A stretch of DNA of 64,000 nucleotides from an uncultured Lachnospiraceae bacterium (GCA_910588965.1 CAJUSO010000001.1:1-64000), one strand, 5' to 3'; shown: positions 25,001-34,557, counted from the stretch's first letter. Numbers and translations: made by a program. Notes: generated by a model not told the origin, from the letters alone.

Positions 25001-27178
25001 ATTTTCAAAATCGTATGTGAGGATTGGCTCCTGTACGGGTTTTTCTGTTTCCCCAGGCTCAGAAACCCTATCCTTGAACGCTTCCAGGATACGTGCTTCT
25101 TCTGTCTTGGAAAGGCGCATTACGGTCCCATGGCGGAAACGGCCGTCCACGAACTGGGCGTTTGCTGCCGTAAATTTCCCGCTGGCCAGGTCATCTGTCA
25201 CAAAGGCCTTGTATCCGCTGCTGTCACCCATAGCGCACCAACGCCCGTCTGGGAGCTTGTATACGGTAAAGCCTTCCCTTCTGTCAAAGCCGGCTGCACT
25301 GCTGCCGCTTCTGGTAACCAGGCGTGACCAGGAGCCTTTGGGGGTGCTTTTCGCTTCGCCGTTGCGCACATCCAGTACGTCTTCGGTATCTAAGGTATCG
25401 CTGACGTCTATGACCGTATTCCAGTCAGAAGTGGAAAAACGGTAGAATTTGCCGTTGTCCACTGCAATCGTGGAGTCAATAATGTTCACTTCGTCGCCGT
25501 TGTCCTGGTCTTCGCTCAGCCATACCTTTGGCTCGGAGAAGGTGTGGAAATCCCTGGTACGGCATACATAGACACGCAGGGCATGCTGTTGGGTATTTGC
25601 GTTGGCCTTGTCCCTGGCGGACCAGTAAACGACATAATCCCCTGTGGTCTCATCATAAATGGCTTCCGGCGCCCAGACGCAGCCTGCACGGTCAAACCCA
25701 GAAAATACAATCTGCGCTTCGCTCCAGTTCACAAGATCCCTGGATTCCCATACGACCAGGTTCTGGCTGGCGTTTAGCTGGTCCCAGCCGCTGCCGCCTG
25801 CGCCGCCGCCTTCTGCATGGAGGTCTGTGCCCAGGATCCAATACCTGTCCCCTTCCGCAGAGCGGATGACATGCGGGTCGCGTACGCCCAAGTCGCTGCC
25901 TTCCCCGTCATTTGCCAAGATAGGCTGGGATACGCCGTCTAATTTGTTTAATTTCTTCCAGGTCAGGCCGTCTTCGCTGTAACCATAGAAGATTTTCTCA
26001 TAGCCCCCTTCAGCGCCGAAATTAGTCCACAGGTAGCCGGCGGTATAATCGGTATCCAGGTTGGCTTCCTTAGGCTGGACTTTGACCTGGAAAGTCTTGG
26101 TCATCGTCTCGTCATTATATGCAGATTTCAGGACAGCCGTTAAGGTGACGTCTATGGGTTGGCTGCCTGCATTGGGGCGGGTGACGATGCCGCCGTCATA
26201 AATGGCAGAGTCAGAGGAATCCGTGATAACGTCCTTCTTATCGGAAGTCCATTCGATGGTAGAACCATATCTTCCCTTTTTCATCAAGCCCAGGTTCCCG
26301 CGTACATCATCTGGATTGGGGATGGTTAAGGCGTCATAATCTTTCTTAAGCGCCTGTTTCTTATTCTCTTCTTCCTGATTCTTATCTTCTTCTTCCTGTT
26401 CCGCCTTGATGTCTTCTAACGTGTCGGCAAACTCCTGGTATTGGGCTGCGATGGCCTCTTCGGATAGGATGCCGTCGTAAATCCGGTAGTTATCAAGCCA
26501 TCCGCCGTAGTATTCGCCGCTTTCCCAGTTGGCTTTCCCTACCAGCAGGATGCCGCCGGTTTCACCCAGGATTTCACTGAGTTTATAGCTGCTTTCAGAA
26601 GAAGCTTTCTTTTCCCCATTCACGTAAAGGGTGGTGGCGGTTTCGGAAACAGCCAAGTCTATGTGGGTCCATTCGTTGCTTGCAGCGGATGTTAAGTTAT
26701 TGCCAGGCCTTTCGCCAAAGTTGTGGTAGCGTTCTACGGTCATGCCGGAAGAGGTATGCAGGATGCCCAGGTAGTGCTCTTCGGGATATTTTTGGGTATC
26801 CCCGTTGGGGGCGGCATAAAAAGCCCAGCTTGCGCTGCCCTTTTCCGGTTTTGCGTCATAAGAAATGGTAATCTCTTCCTTGCCAGCTAGAAGGCTTGTG
26901 CCGTCTGCTGCCGTTATGTCCAGGAAACTGTTTTTCCCATCCAGGTATAAGGCATTGTCTGTCCCTACTTTTTTCTGGATGGTGCAGGCGCCGTTGGCAG
27001 ATGCCAGGGCATTCCCTCCATTGAAAGTCCCGCCTGCAGCTTCGGTGTTGAAGTCAAAATCAGCCAGCTTGGCCGGTTCATTCCCTTCTGCTGCAAGGGA
27101 GACAGAGGGGAGGCCGGAGGCTGCGATGGCGCCAGCCAGCACCCAGGCAAAACATTTTGTTTTCCAAGTGTGTCTCAT
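22019..27178 (-). CDS. secreted multidomain arabinanase/arabinofuranosidase with two GH43 domains
   Basis: The 1719-residue protein has a signal peptide (about 1-29, ending SVSLAAEG). In order follow a LamG-like domain (about 35-260), an Asp/Glu/Lys linker, an Ig-like domain, a first GH43 domain (about 380-700, with LGVRDPHVI, WAPEAIYD and IIDSTIAVD), a second LamG (about 715-930) and a second GH43 (about 1035-1370, with GQYADPDIDYFNGKYW, VIDPSIFTDDDG and RESVVVIKRNG). Two repeated Ig-like domains (both with SLDGASITWKSSNT-like cores) and two Big_2-type domains rich in lysine end it. Key GH43 acidic residues are present in both catalytic parts. It probably cuts arabinan side chains outside the cell. 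The ATG at 27178 follows AAAGGAGG. There is no LPXTG. Confidence 0.88.
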   Translation of the reverse strand: MRHTWKTKCFAWVLAGAIAASGLPSVSLAAEGNEPAKLADFDFNTEAAGGTFNGGNALASANGACTIQKKVGTDNALYLDGKNSFLDITAADGTSLLAGKEEITISYDAKPEKGSASWAFYAAPNGDTQKYPEEHYLGILHTSSGMTVERYHNFGERPGNNLTSAASNEWTHIDLAVSETATTLYVNGEKKASSESSYKLSEILGETGGILLVGKANWESGEYYGGWLDNYRIYDGILSEEAIAAQYQEFADTLEDIKAEQEEEDKNQEEENKKQALKKDYDALTIPNPDDVRGNLGLMKKGRYGSTIEWTSDKKDVITDSSDSAIYDGGIVTRPNAGSQPIDVTLTAVLKSAYNDETMTKTFQVKVQPKEANLDTDYTAGYLWTNFGAEGGYEKIFYGYSEDGLTWKKLNKLDGVSQPILANDGEGSDLGVRDPHVIRSAEGDRYWILGTDLHAEGGGAGGSGWDQLNASQNLVVWESRDLVNWSEAQIVFSGFDRAGCVWAPEAIYDETTGDYVVYWSARDKANANTQQHALRVYVCRTRDFHTFSEPKVWLSEDQDNGDEVNIIDSTIAVDNGKFYRFSTSDWNTVIDVSDTLDTEDVLDVRNGEAKSTPKGSWSRLVTRSGSSAAGFDRREGFTVYKLPDGRWCAMGDSSGYKAFVTDDLASGKFTAANAQFVDGRFRHGTVMRLSKTEEARILEAFKDRVSEPGETEKPVQEPILTYDFENDLDKTEITDTATGNESKDNGKLFGSAKVVYDEGRQGNVLQLDGKAGGYAEFPKGFFDKRNTMTISMDVKSELSSGNFFTFTYGKDNTVYDFLRIRGTEVRNALTLSGWTAEQEVKGTGAATGTWQNVVIVIDNTNMKLYLDGILVSENKDTGILTSSMGTNLIAYLGKSMYSADSYFKGSFDNIKVYNRALTNLEILGDKIDTVPLLSKATIGTVPEDPDNTMGTDSHTAVTARIDQEKKEITSYVRKGTDLTAVPVSFDTLFDGITVTIDGKAFTGGVLDLTKEVTVTAAIPEKRTETYTIKTPKIALNPVLPGQYADPDIDYFNGKYWIYPTTDGFSGWGGSVFHAWSSEDLEDWTDEGIILDVKEKNPGNNDKGVAIAVSPWSDGNAWAPSIEEKDGRYYFYYCGNINGSYTGTCGSGKAIGVAVADSPAGPFVANELPIVYPKMMSDANIGWSGQVIDPSIFTDDDGTSYLFFGNGGNGTAMVELNADMTTVKRETLKRVNGMRDFRESVVVIKRNGLYHFTWSCDDTGSPNYHVNYGTAEKLDGNVNYRYTLLQKDESGDMLGTAHQSLVYHPDTDKCYIAYHRFYTPLGVYTSGLGYHRETCIEEVTFDAETGLMNPLKPTMEGVSLKASIEDQEKKDQETLNAIVAKADFSSVLQNGTISVSGKLNLPASLDGASITWKSSNTAVISDDGMVTFPEADTKVTLTATFSYGRATASKGYTVTVIGPKVPPVNDQKILDGIIAKADFRPALHNGTIKKAGKLSLPSRFEGASITWKSSNTSVISNNGTVTLPKKDTKVTLTATFTYKTAKGSKKFTVTVKAGSTVIKPTKVALNVKSSITVGKKEKVTLKATVSPKKASQKVTWKSSKPKVVQVSSKGVLTAKATGTAKVTALTSNGKKASVTVKVKNAPRKIKLNKTAKTLKKGKTFQIKATASSGTASYQFKYSSNKKSVATVSSSGKVTAKKKGRATITVKSYNGKKATLKITVK

Positions 27179-27212
27179 GTGATGTCCTCCTTTTATTAAA
27201 ATCTTTATACCG

Positions 27213-27241
27213 TTGTGCATTTTCTATAGGAAAACGCACAA
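27213..27241. promoter_or_regulatory. palindromic operator candidate upstream of GH43 gene
   Basis: TTGTGCATTTTC and GAAAACGCACAA are 12-nt arms with one mismatch around a 5-nt centre, 35 nt before the GH43 start codon. It could be a LacI/GntR-type operator or a leader hairpin. No second copy was found before araA, GH127 or GH42. Confidence 0.5.
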
Positions 27242-27707
27242 TGATATATTACTATATCGGAAATTATGCTGATTTTTAATGGAATATTTTTTGTTTTTTT
27301 GTACTTTTTTCTTTTTATAGGATTAGGGCGCCCAAACATCCATTTTCCATACAGAGCAAATTCTTTTAAGATTGTGCTGCAATATCTTGAGGAGACGCGG
27401 CATATCGCCTCAAAATATTTTGGTGCAAGATAGGGGAAATAATGCCATGTGCTTACTCTTGTAAAGAAGGGGGAGATGGCGTATAATGGCGGTAGTAAAA
27501 AACAGCCATGGTTACTTTCTGGCAGCAGCGGCCCGTAAAAGGCTTAGGGCGCGGCGCCCAAAAGAAAATAGGCGGCCAGCGTACAAGCCCGTGGTGTTTT
27601 CGTGTAAGGCAGAAGGGCTGTAAGAGAAGGAAACAGAGGGCGGTATGGCAATGGGAACGGCGGTACTGCTGCAAAGTGTATAAGGATTCAGGTAAGGGAG
27701 ACAGAAG
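27242..27707. other. divergent spacer between GH43 gene and yitT-like gene
   Basis: AT-rich next to the GH43 gene (poly-T tracts at 27285-27320), consistent with its promoter, though no clean -35/-10 pair stands out. An imperfect hairpin at 27381-27419 (AATAT-C-TTGAGG / CCTCAA-A-ATATT) is present. No convincing gene in the rest. Confidence 0.4.
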
Positions 27708-28598
27708 ATGGGCAGTATGGGAAACGGCAATCAATTGGCAGGGAAAGAGAAGGTAAAGAGGGCGGCGTTCGAATATGGGCTGATTACCCTTGCGGCGGTG
27801 CTGCTGGTGGTAGGGGTTTATTTCTTTAAGTTCCCCAATCATTTTTCCTTTGGAGGGGTGACGGGGATGGCAGTGGTGATAAGCGCAGCCACGCCGTTTA
27901 GCGTGGGCACTGTGAACTTTGTAATCAATATGGCGCTGCTGGCGCTGGGATTTGTGTCCCTGGGGCGCGGGTTTGGCATAAAGACGGTATATGTAAGTGT
28001 CCTAATTTCCGTTGGCTTAAGCGGGATGGAGGAACTGTTCCCGCTGCAGGCGCCCCTAACCAGCGAGCCGGTGCTGGATCTGATTTTTGCCATTGTGCTG
28101 CCGGCCTTAAGTTCTGCAATCTTATTTAACATTGGCGCAAGCGGCGGGGGGACGGACATCGTGGCCGTGCTGCTGCAGAAGCATAGCACGGTGAATATTG
28201 GGACGGCGCTGTTTTTGGTAGATCTGTGCATTACGGTTGCGGCTTTCTTTGTTTTTGACATCCAGACAGGGATGTTTTCCTTTTGCGGCTTGATGGCAAA
28301 GTCTTTGGTGATTGACTCTGCCATTGAGAACATCAACCTGTGCAAATATTTTACGATTGTCTGCGACAACCCGGAGCCAATCTGTGAATTCATCCATGTG
28401 AACCTAGACAGGAGCGCTACGATTTTCCAGGCGGAGGGCACCTTCACCCACCACCAGAAATATGTCATCCTGACCGTGATGAAGCGGGGGCAGGCGGTGC
28501 AGCTGCGTAATTTTATCAGGCAGATAGAGCCACATGCCTTCCTGATGATTACGAACAGCAGCGAGATTATCGGGAAAGGGTTCCGGGGGCTCAATTAA
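27708..28598 (+). CDS. YitT-family membrane protein (DUF161 plus DUF2179)
   Basis: The 296-residue protein has about five to six hydrophobic segments between residues 20 and 200, with the family signatures FPNHFSFGGVTGMAVVIS and LFNIGASGGGTDIVAVLLQK. A cytoplasmic DUF2179 domain follows (about 225-290, YFTIVCDNPEPICEFI, HHQKYVILTVMKRGQA). YitT proteins are common in Firmicutes and are of unknown or transport-related function. The start at 27708 follows GGGAG at 7 nt. It converges on the HAD phosphatase gene, with 16 nt between stops. Confidence 0.9.
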   Translation: MGSMGNGNQLAGKEKVKRAAFEYGLITLAAVLLVVGVYFFKFPNHFSFGGVTGMAVVISAATPFSVGTVNFVINMALLALGFVSLGRGFGIKTVYVSVLISVGLSGMEELFPLQAPLTSEPVLDLIFAIVLPALSSAILFNIGASGGGTDIVAVLLQKHSTVNIGTALFLVDLCITVAAFFVFDIQTGMFSFCGLMAKSLVIDSAIENINLCKYFTIVCDNPEPICEFIHVNLDRSATIFQAEGTFTHHQKYVILTVMKRGQAVQLRNFIRQIEPHAFLMITNSSEIIGKGFRGLN

Positions 28599-28614
28599 GG
28601 GGCAGCCGCTTGGG

Positions 28615-29277
28615 TTATGCCATGCTATTTAAAATATCCCATAATTCCTTTGTGCTGCCTGCGATGGCAGAGGCGCCGTGCCCAAGCAGGAATTCCCGGC
28701 TGCGGAACCCCCAGCTTACGCTGATGCAGGGGATCCCTGCGTTCTGGGCGGTGGCAAGGTCCACATCGGAATCCCCCACATAGACACACTGCCCAGGTGC
28801 GGAATGAAGCTGCTGCATCGCTTCAAATACGGTATCCGGGGCGGGCTTGCGGGCTATCTGGGCAGATTCCCCAATGGCAGCAGTGATATAAGGATGGAAG
28901 AAATCCCGGCACAGCCCCTTGACGGCCAGGTCAAATTTATTGGAGACCACTGCCATTTTGTAGCCTTCTTTGCTGGCTTTCCCTAAAAAGTCCATAATGC
29001 CTGGGAATGGCTTCGTGTTATCCTTCTTATGGGCTTCATAATGGTTCCGGAAATCCTCCAGGCAGGTGCGGAAGGCGGGGCATGCCCGCCCGCCTGGCAC
29101 GGCTTTTTCCATTAACACGTAAATGCCGTTCCCTACCATCTGGCGCACGGCCTCTTCGGAATAGGTGGGGAAGCCTTGGCGCCCCATCGCATCATTCACG
29201 CTGTTCGTTAAATCTGTTAATGTATCTAATAAAGTCCCATCTAAATCAAAAATGATAGTGTCAATTGCCTTTGGCAT
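28615..29277 (-). CDS. HAD-family phosphatase, phosphoglycolate phosphatase-like
   Basis: The 220-residue protein has the HAD motifs in order: FDLDGTLLDT (nucleophile Asp near 10), VVSNKFD, ARKPAPDTVFEAM and YVGDSDVDLATAQNAG. The cap domain is of the Gph/PGP helical type. It would dephosphorylate a small sugar phosphate or phosphoglycolate; substrate cannot be told. AAGGAGG lies 7 nt before the ATG. Confidence 0.9.
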   Translation of the reverse strand: MPKAIDTIIFDLDGTLLDTLTDLTNSVNDAMGRQGFPTYSEEAVRQMVGNGIYVLMEKAVPGGRACPAFRTCLEDFRNHYEAHKKDNTKPFPGIMDFLGKASKEGYKMAVVSNKFDLAVKGLCRDFFHPYITAAIGESAQIARKPAPDTVFEAMQQLHSAPGQCVYVGDSDVDLATAQNAGIPCISVSWGFRSREFLLGHGASAIAGSTKELWDILNSMA

Positions 29278-29581
29278 ACGTTATCCTCCTTCTGGTGTAT
29301 TGCAGCATGGGTGTATGTCATGCCGTTTTTCTGTATTGGGGCTATTTTTTCTTGCATTATAACATACATCCATAAAAAAATAGCAATTTTTTTAAGCTAA
29401 CGTGAAATTTAGTTTAAAATATTATCATAAGTAGAAAATAATCTTCTATTTTTGCTCTCAAATGGGGTATATAATGAACCCACCAAAAATTCTGGGCATG
29501 TTTTTATGCGGTGTCCTAACACGGCATGGGAAACACTGCCTGGGTGATTTTCTTATATCTTAAAAGTTGGGAGGAAAGAAG
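29278..29581. other. divergent promoter region, HAD gene and GH127 gene
   Basis: An AT-rich centre (29370-29470) contains TATAAT at about 29470 on the plus strand, without a clear -35 at 17 nt. A short inverted pair GCAT/ATGC flanks a T tract near 29500. No gene is seen. Confidence 0.4.
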
Positions 29582-32500
29582 ATGAAACGAAAAATGTTGG
29601 CTCTGGTATTGAGCCTGGCAATGGTTTTCTCTATGGTGCCCGCGGCGACGCTGCAGGCGGCAGGGACCGATGCCGAGTACGTGGCAGAAGAGGCTGCAGA
29701 GGATGAAAAAACTGCAGAGGACAGCGTGGAGCCTGCCGCAGCAGCCCAGGCGGATGAGGACTTGGGCAGCAATGTGGCGCCGAATGCAGAGGCAAGCGCA
29801 GCCCATACCAACATCTATGGCGTCTCACCGAAAGCCATTAATGATGGGCAATTGGCAGGCGGAGATCCAGCCACGAGCTGGAACTGCTGGAATGCAGGGG
29901 CAAACTTATATCCTATGCCGGTTACCCTGACCTGGAAGTCATTCCATACATTGAATGGCATGCGTGTGATGTGGTGGGCTTATAGCGATGGCGGTGTGAT
30001 ATTCCCTTCTGCAGCGGAAGTGCAGTATCTGGATGAAGATGGGGAAACCTGGCATAAGATTTCAGATGTGGGCGTAGAGCATGGGGACGTGGATGGCAAA
30101 GACGGCGTATGGAATACGCTGACGTTTGGCGAGGAAGTGACGACAAGGGCCCTGCGTCTTTTGATTAGCCGTGAAGCGCCTGAGAATAATGCGGCTGCAG
30201 GCGTAGGTATCAGTGAATGGGAAGTGTTTGGCAGTGAGAAGACGGACGTCCTTGTCAGCGCCGGCATTACAGGGGATAACAGCATGGGCATAGGCGTTTC
30301 CAAGGAATATACAGGAAGTGTCGAACCAGAGGCAATGGCATCCGAGGTATCTTATGAGTGGTCTGTCAGCCCCTCGGACGTTGTATCAATCAAAGGAGCC
30401 AACAACGGGAGCAAGGTTACCGTAGAAGGGAAGAAGGCAGGGAGCGCCGTCCTGAAGCTGAAAGTTACAAAGGGCGATGTTTCCAAAGAAGCACAAATGT
30501 CTATCCGTGTAGAAGGCGTCCAAGGCATTGATACTTATAAGACTTCCACGGCGGCAGGCGTTGCCCCCATCCTTCCGGATTCTGTTGTGGCAAAGGGCGT
30601 GGCCTTTGATACCCCAACCCCGTCCTTGAAGAGCACGACAAATCCTGATTTTGATTTCGGGGAAGAATTCAATGACAGCCTGGTTCCTGTCACCTGGGAA
30701 AAAGTAGATCCGGCAAGCTATGCTGCCAGCCAGGTGGGCAAGACGTTTACCGTAAAAGGGAAAGCGAGGCATGAAGGCAAAGAATACGACGCTATAGCAG
30801 AAATCACCGTGGCGAAAGCGGCAAATGCGGCAGAGACCAACAGCAGCGTGACCTTTGAAAATGTGCAGCTGAATGACAGTTTCTGGGCGCCCAAGCAGGA
30901 TACAAACGCCATGACTTCCTTGAATAAGGCGATTTTAGAGATTGCAAAGGCATCCGGCGGGGAGCCGAACTTTGACAATGCCATCAAGAGGCTGAATGGG
31001 GAAGAATATGAGGCGTTCCAGGGATTCGTATTCCAGGATTCCGATATTTATAAGAGTATTGAAGCAATTTCTTATACCCTTTCTGCCACACAGAATGAGA
31101 CAGGGGCAGAAATGGCAGAACAGCGTAAGAAGCTGGAAGATAAGCTGAATAGCTGGATTGAGAAGATTGAGAAAGTGCAGTATGCAGACGGTTACATCGA
31201 CACGCACTTTACCTTAAGGAGCGAAAGCTATTCTGGCGGCGAGGCGCCCGGCACGCACCGCTGGAGGAATTTTGCGAACCATGAAATGTACAACGCAGGC
31301 CATTTCCTGGAGGGCGTAGTCGCTTATACCCGCTACAGGGAAGGGATTAACAAGCCGGATTATAGGCTCTATGTGGCAGGCAAGCGTTTTGCTGATGAGA
31401 TTGTATCCCTCTTTGGGCCGAATGGGACACGCCATGAGGTCCCGGGCCATGAGGAGATTGAGCTTGCCCTTGTGAAATTCGGTAAGCTGGCAGAGCAGTA
31501 TGAGGGCGAGGGCGCAGGACAGAAGTATTATGATACGGCGCAGACCTTGATTGACAGGCGCGGGGAAGACAGTAACCTCAGGGAGAGCGGCTACAAGGGC
31601 AATAATTATTCCCAGGATAAGACGCCGTTTGCCCAGGAAGTGAACGCAGTCGGGCATTCCGTGCGCGCGAACTATTTCTATACAGGTATTGCAGATGTGG
31701 CTACTATGATGGATGCCAGCAACCCGGCCAGGGCTACTTACCTGCAGAGCTTAGACAAGATTTGGGATGCAGTATCGAACCGGAAGACCTATATCACAGG
31801 CGGTATCGGTACGACGACAGCCAGCAGTGATTCAGAAGGCTATGGGGACGACTATGACCTGCCGAACAACCAGTCTTACTGTGAGATTTGCGCGGCTATC
31901 GCTGCTGCCAACTGGAACCAGAGGATGAACCTTCTCTATGAAGATGGGAAATATGCAGATATGGTAGAGAAGAACCTGTATAACTCCATCCTGGTAGGGA
32001 CGAACTTAGACGGGAACCGTTACTATTACAGCACCTTGCTGGAAGTTAAGAGCGGAAGCTGGCGTTCCGAGTGGTTTGCCTGCGCTTGCTGCCCGCCCAA
32101 CTTAATGCGGACAGTTGCAGCATTGAGCGGCTATATGTATACCGTACATAAGGACAATTTATTTGTAAATATGTTCGTGGGGAGCAATGGCTCTGTGAAC
32201 GTAGGCGGGACGCAGGTGGGCCTGAAGCAGGAGACAGATTACCCATGGAACGGCGCAGTGAAATTAACCGTGAACCCGGCACAGCCCAAGGCATTCACCA
32301 TGAAAATCCGTATCCCAGGCTGGGTACAGGAACAGTCCAATAAGAACGTTACCATCAAAGTAAACGGCACGGCAGTTAATGCCGCAGCAGAAAAAGGCTA
32401 TGCTACGGTTACCAGGACATGGGCAAAAGGCGATGTAGTTACGATTGACATGCCAATGGAAATCAGGAAGACAGAGGCTGACCCGAAGGTTGTTGCAAAT

Positions 32501-34402
32501 ACGGGCAGGGTTGCACTGCAGAGAGGGCCTATCGTATACTGTATGGAAAAAGCTGGGAACGCCCAGTTGAATGCTGATATTGAGAATTTTAGCCCATTAA
32601 ATATTGTTATCCCAAGGGATGCAAAGCTGAAAGCAACGTATAACAAAGACCTGTTAAAGGGTGTGGTAGAAATCACCGGCGAGGCAAAATACAGCTTGTA
32701 CGGCGAGCTCCTGCCTATTAAGATCCAGGCAGTTCCATATTATGCATGGAATAACCGCGGCGATGACGGCGTATATACGCCGGGATTGGAAGAGCCTAAG
32801 AACGGTTCCAGCGGGATGTTGATCTGGACCATGGCTGACAAGGCGATAGAAGGTTCAAAAATTGCCTCCGCAGATGATGCAGGGCCGAAAGCCAAGATAA
32901 GCGCAGATAAGACTTACAGCGGGGCGCGTATCGAGGGTGTCCATGACCCGTCCTTTGAACCGTCTTCCTCTGCACTGGGAGATGGATTTGGATGGAGCAA
33001 CTGGGCAGTGCCGCGTGACAAAACGCCGCATTGGCTGATGTATGAGTGGGATGAACCGATTACCACAAAGCAGATGCAGGTGTATTGGTATGACAATATG
33101 TGGAACCGCATCCCTGGATCCTTGAAGGTACAGTATAAGGACGCGGACGGCGAGTGGAAAGACGCCGTGATGAAGCAGTCCTATGAAGAAGTAGTTGAGA
33201 TAAACAAATACAATATCATTGATATTGATGAAATTACCACAAAGGCAATCCGTATGGTTATGACGGTGAACCTGGAACAGGAAGGGACCCAGTCCATCGG
33301 CGTTTACCGTTGGAAAATCATGCTGGATGGGGACGCAGTTGCAGCAAATGTGGCAGAGATGATTGCTAAGATTGGGACAGCTGCCGCAACTTTAGATTGC
33401 AAACGGATGATTTATGAAGCACGCGAGGCATACGAATCCCTGACAGATGAATTAAAGGCAAAAGTACCGAACCTTGCTGCATTGGAAGCCGCAGAAGCCG
33501 CTTATCCAGGTTTAGTAAAAGCAGCTGCAGCCCCGGTTGTAACATTGATTGGCAAGATTGGGACGGTGCAGGCTACGGCAGCCAGCAAGGCATTGATACA
33601 GAATGCCCGCAAGGCTTATGATGCGCTTCCTAGGAACCAGAGGGTGGGCGTATCAAACTACAGCGTGCTGGTAGCGGCAGAAGAACGCTATGAAGAGCTC
33701 AGTTCACAGGTAACGCCAAAGCCGCAGCCGGTAGATATCTCTAAGGCAAAGGTAGCCTCCATCTCCAGCCAGGTTTACAATGGCAAAGAGAAAAAGCCAT
33801 CTGTAAAGGTGACTTACGGCGGCAAGACCTTGAAGAAGAACACAGATTACAAGGTATCTTACAGCAGCAATAAGAATATCGGGACAGCGAAGGTGACAAT
33901 TACCGGTATCGGGAATTACAAGGGCAAGATTACAAAGTCCTTTAAGATTATTGTAAAGAAGGGCGCATCTTATACCGTAGGGAATTACAAGTATAAGATT
34001 ACCAATTCCAATACCAGCGGCAAGGGCACGCTGACCCTTACCGGCGTAAAGAGCAGTTCCGTAAAACGTAAGCTGAAGTCCATCAACGTGGCTGACAGCG
34101 TGCGGATTGGCGGCAAGAGCTTTAAGGTGACAGAGGTTGGCAAGAGCGCATTCTCAAGCTGCGCAAAGGCCGCAAGCGCCAAGATTGGCAAGAACGTAAA
34201 GAAAATCGGCGAGAAGGCATTCTATAACTGCAAGAAGTTAAAGAAGATTACAGTAACTGCAACTGGCTTAAAGTCTGTTGGGAAGAATGCCCTGAAGAAT
34301 ATTTATAAGAAGGCTGTCATCAAGGTCCCGAAGAGCAAACTGAAGGCTTACAAGAAAGTATTTAAGTCCAAGGGACAGAAAAGTACTGTAAAGATAAAAT
34401 AG
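29582..34402 (+). CDS. secreted GH127 (DUF1680) beta-L-arabinofuranosidase with accessory domains
   Basis: The 1606-residue protein has a signal peptide (about 1-27), a discoidin-like carbohydrate-binding domain (about 45-215, SNVAPNAEASAAHTNIYG), Ig-like domains (about 225-415), and a GH127 catalytic domain (about 425-1080). A second discoidin-like domain (about 1090-1250), two helical FIVAR-like repeats (about 1255-1380), an Ig-like module and a C-terminal lysine-rich BspA-type leucine-rich region follow. E768 and C770 (YCEIC) with C836/C837 (CCPPNLMR) match the zinc and nucleophile residues of GH127 (HypBA1 type). It probably releases arabinose from beta-arabinosides such as hydroxyproline-linked glycans. 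The ATG at 29582 follows GGGAGG; a TTG 15 nt earlier lies in the ribosome site. Confidence 0.9.
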   Translation: MKRKMLALVLSLAMVFSMVPAATLQAAGTDAEYVAEEAAEDEKTAEDSVEPAAAAQADEDLGSNVAPNAEASAAHTNIYGVSPKAINDGQLAGGDPATSWNCWNAGANLYPMPVTLTWKSFHTLNGMRVMWWAYSDGGVIFPSAAEVQYLDEDGETWHKISDVGVEHGDVDGKDGVWNTLTFGEEVTTRALRLLISREAPENNAAAGVGISEWEVFGSEKTDVLVSAGITGDNSMGIGVSKEYTGSVEPEAMASEVSYEWSVSPSDVVSIKGANNGSKVTVEGKKAGSAVLKLKVTKGDVSKEAQMSIRVEGVQGIDTYKTSTAAGVAPILPDSVVAKGVAFDTPTPSLKSTTNPDFDFGEEFNDSLVPVTWEKVDPASYAASQVGKTFTVKGKARHEGKEYDAIAEITVAKAANAAETNSSVTFENVQLNDSFWAPKQDTNAMTSLNKAILEIAKASGGEPNFDNAIKRLNGEEYEAFQGFVFQDSDIYKSIEAISYTLSATQNETGAEMAEQRKKLEDKLNSWIEKIEKVQYADGYIDTHFTLRSESYSGGEAPGTHRWRNFANHEMYNAGHFLEGVVAYTRYREGINKPDYRLYVAGKRFADEIVSLFGPNGTRHEVPGHEEIELALVKFGKLAEQYEGEGAGQKYYDTAQTLIDRRGEDSNLRESGYKGNNYSQDKTPFAQEVNAVGHSVRANYFYTGIADVATMMDASNPARATYLQSLDKIWDAVSNRKTYITGGIGTTTASSDSEGYGDDYDLPNNQSYCEICAAIAAANWNQRMNLLYEDGKYADMVEKNLYNSILVGTNLDGNRYYYSTLLEVKSGSWRSEWFACACCPPNLMRTVAALSGYMYTVHKDNLFVNMFVGSNGSVNVGGTQVGLKQETDYPWNGAVKLTVNPAQPKAFTMKIRIPGWVQEQSNKNVTIKVNGTAVNAAAEKGYATVTRTWAKGDVVTIDMPMEIRKTEADPKVVANTGRVALQRGPIVYCMEKAGNAQLNADIENFSPLNIVIPRDAKLKATYNKDLLKGVVEITGEAKYSLYGELLPIKIQAVPYYAWNNRGDDGVYTPGLEEPKNGSSGMLIWTMADKAIEGSKIASADDAGPKAKISADKTYSGARIEGVHDPSFEPSSSALGDGFGWSNWAVPRDKTPHWLMYEWDEPITTKQMQVYWYDNMWNRIPGSLKVQYKDADGEWKDAVMKQSYEEVVEINKYNIIDIDEITTKAIRMVMTVNLEQEGTQSIGVYRWKIMLDGDAVAANVAEMIAKIGTAAATLDCKRMIYEAREAYESLTDELKAKVPNLAALEAAEAAYPGLVKAAAAPVVTLIGKIGTVQATAASKALIQNARKAYDALPRNQRVGVSNYSVLVAAEERYEELSSQVTPKPQPVDISKAKVASISSQVYNGKEKKPSVKVTYGGKTLKKNTDYKVSYSSNKNIGTAKVTITGIGNYKGKITKSFKIIVKKGASYTVGNYKYKITNSNTSGKGTLTLTGVKSSSVKRKLKSINVADSVRIGGKSFKVTEVGKSAFSSCAKAASAKIGKNVKKIGEKAFYNCKKLKKITVTATGLKSVGKNALKNIYKKAVIKVPKSKLKAYKKVFKSKGQKSTVKIK

Positions 34403-34513
34403 CAGCAGTAGGGAAAATAGGGAGAGAAAAAGGCGTACAGCCTTCCTATGCGGCATATCCGGGGAGGGGATAAGCATAGGGGAGGCTGGCACGCAATATT
34501 TGATAGTAGGATA

Positions 34514-34557
34514 GAGAGCCGCTGTGCGGGCAGAAAGCTGTCGGCGCAGCGGCTCTC
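34514..34557. terminator. hairpin after GH127 gene
   Basis: A 14-bp stem with one mismatch (GAGAGCCGCTGTGC / GCGCAGCGGCTCTC) around 16 nt. It has no T tract, so termination is uncertain. Confidence 0.45.
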
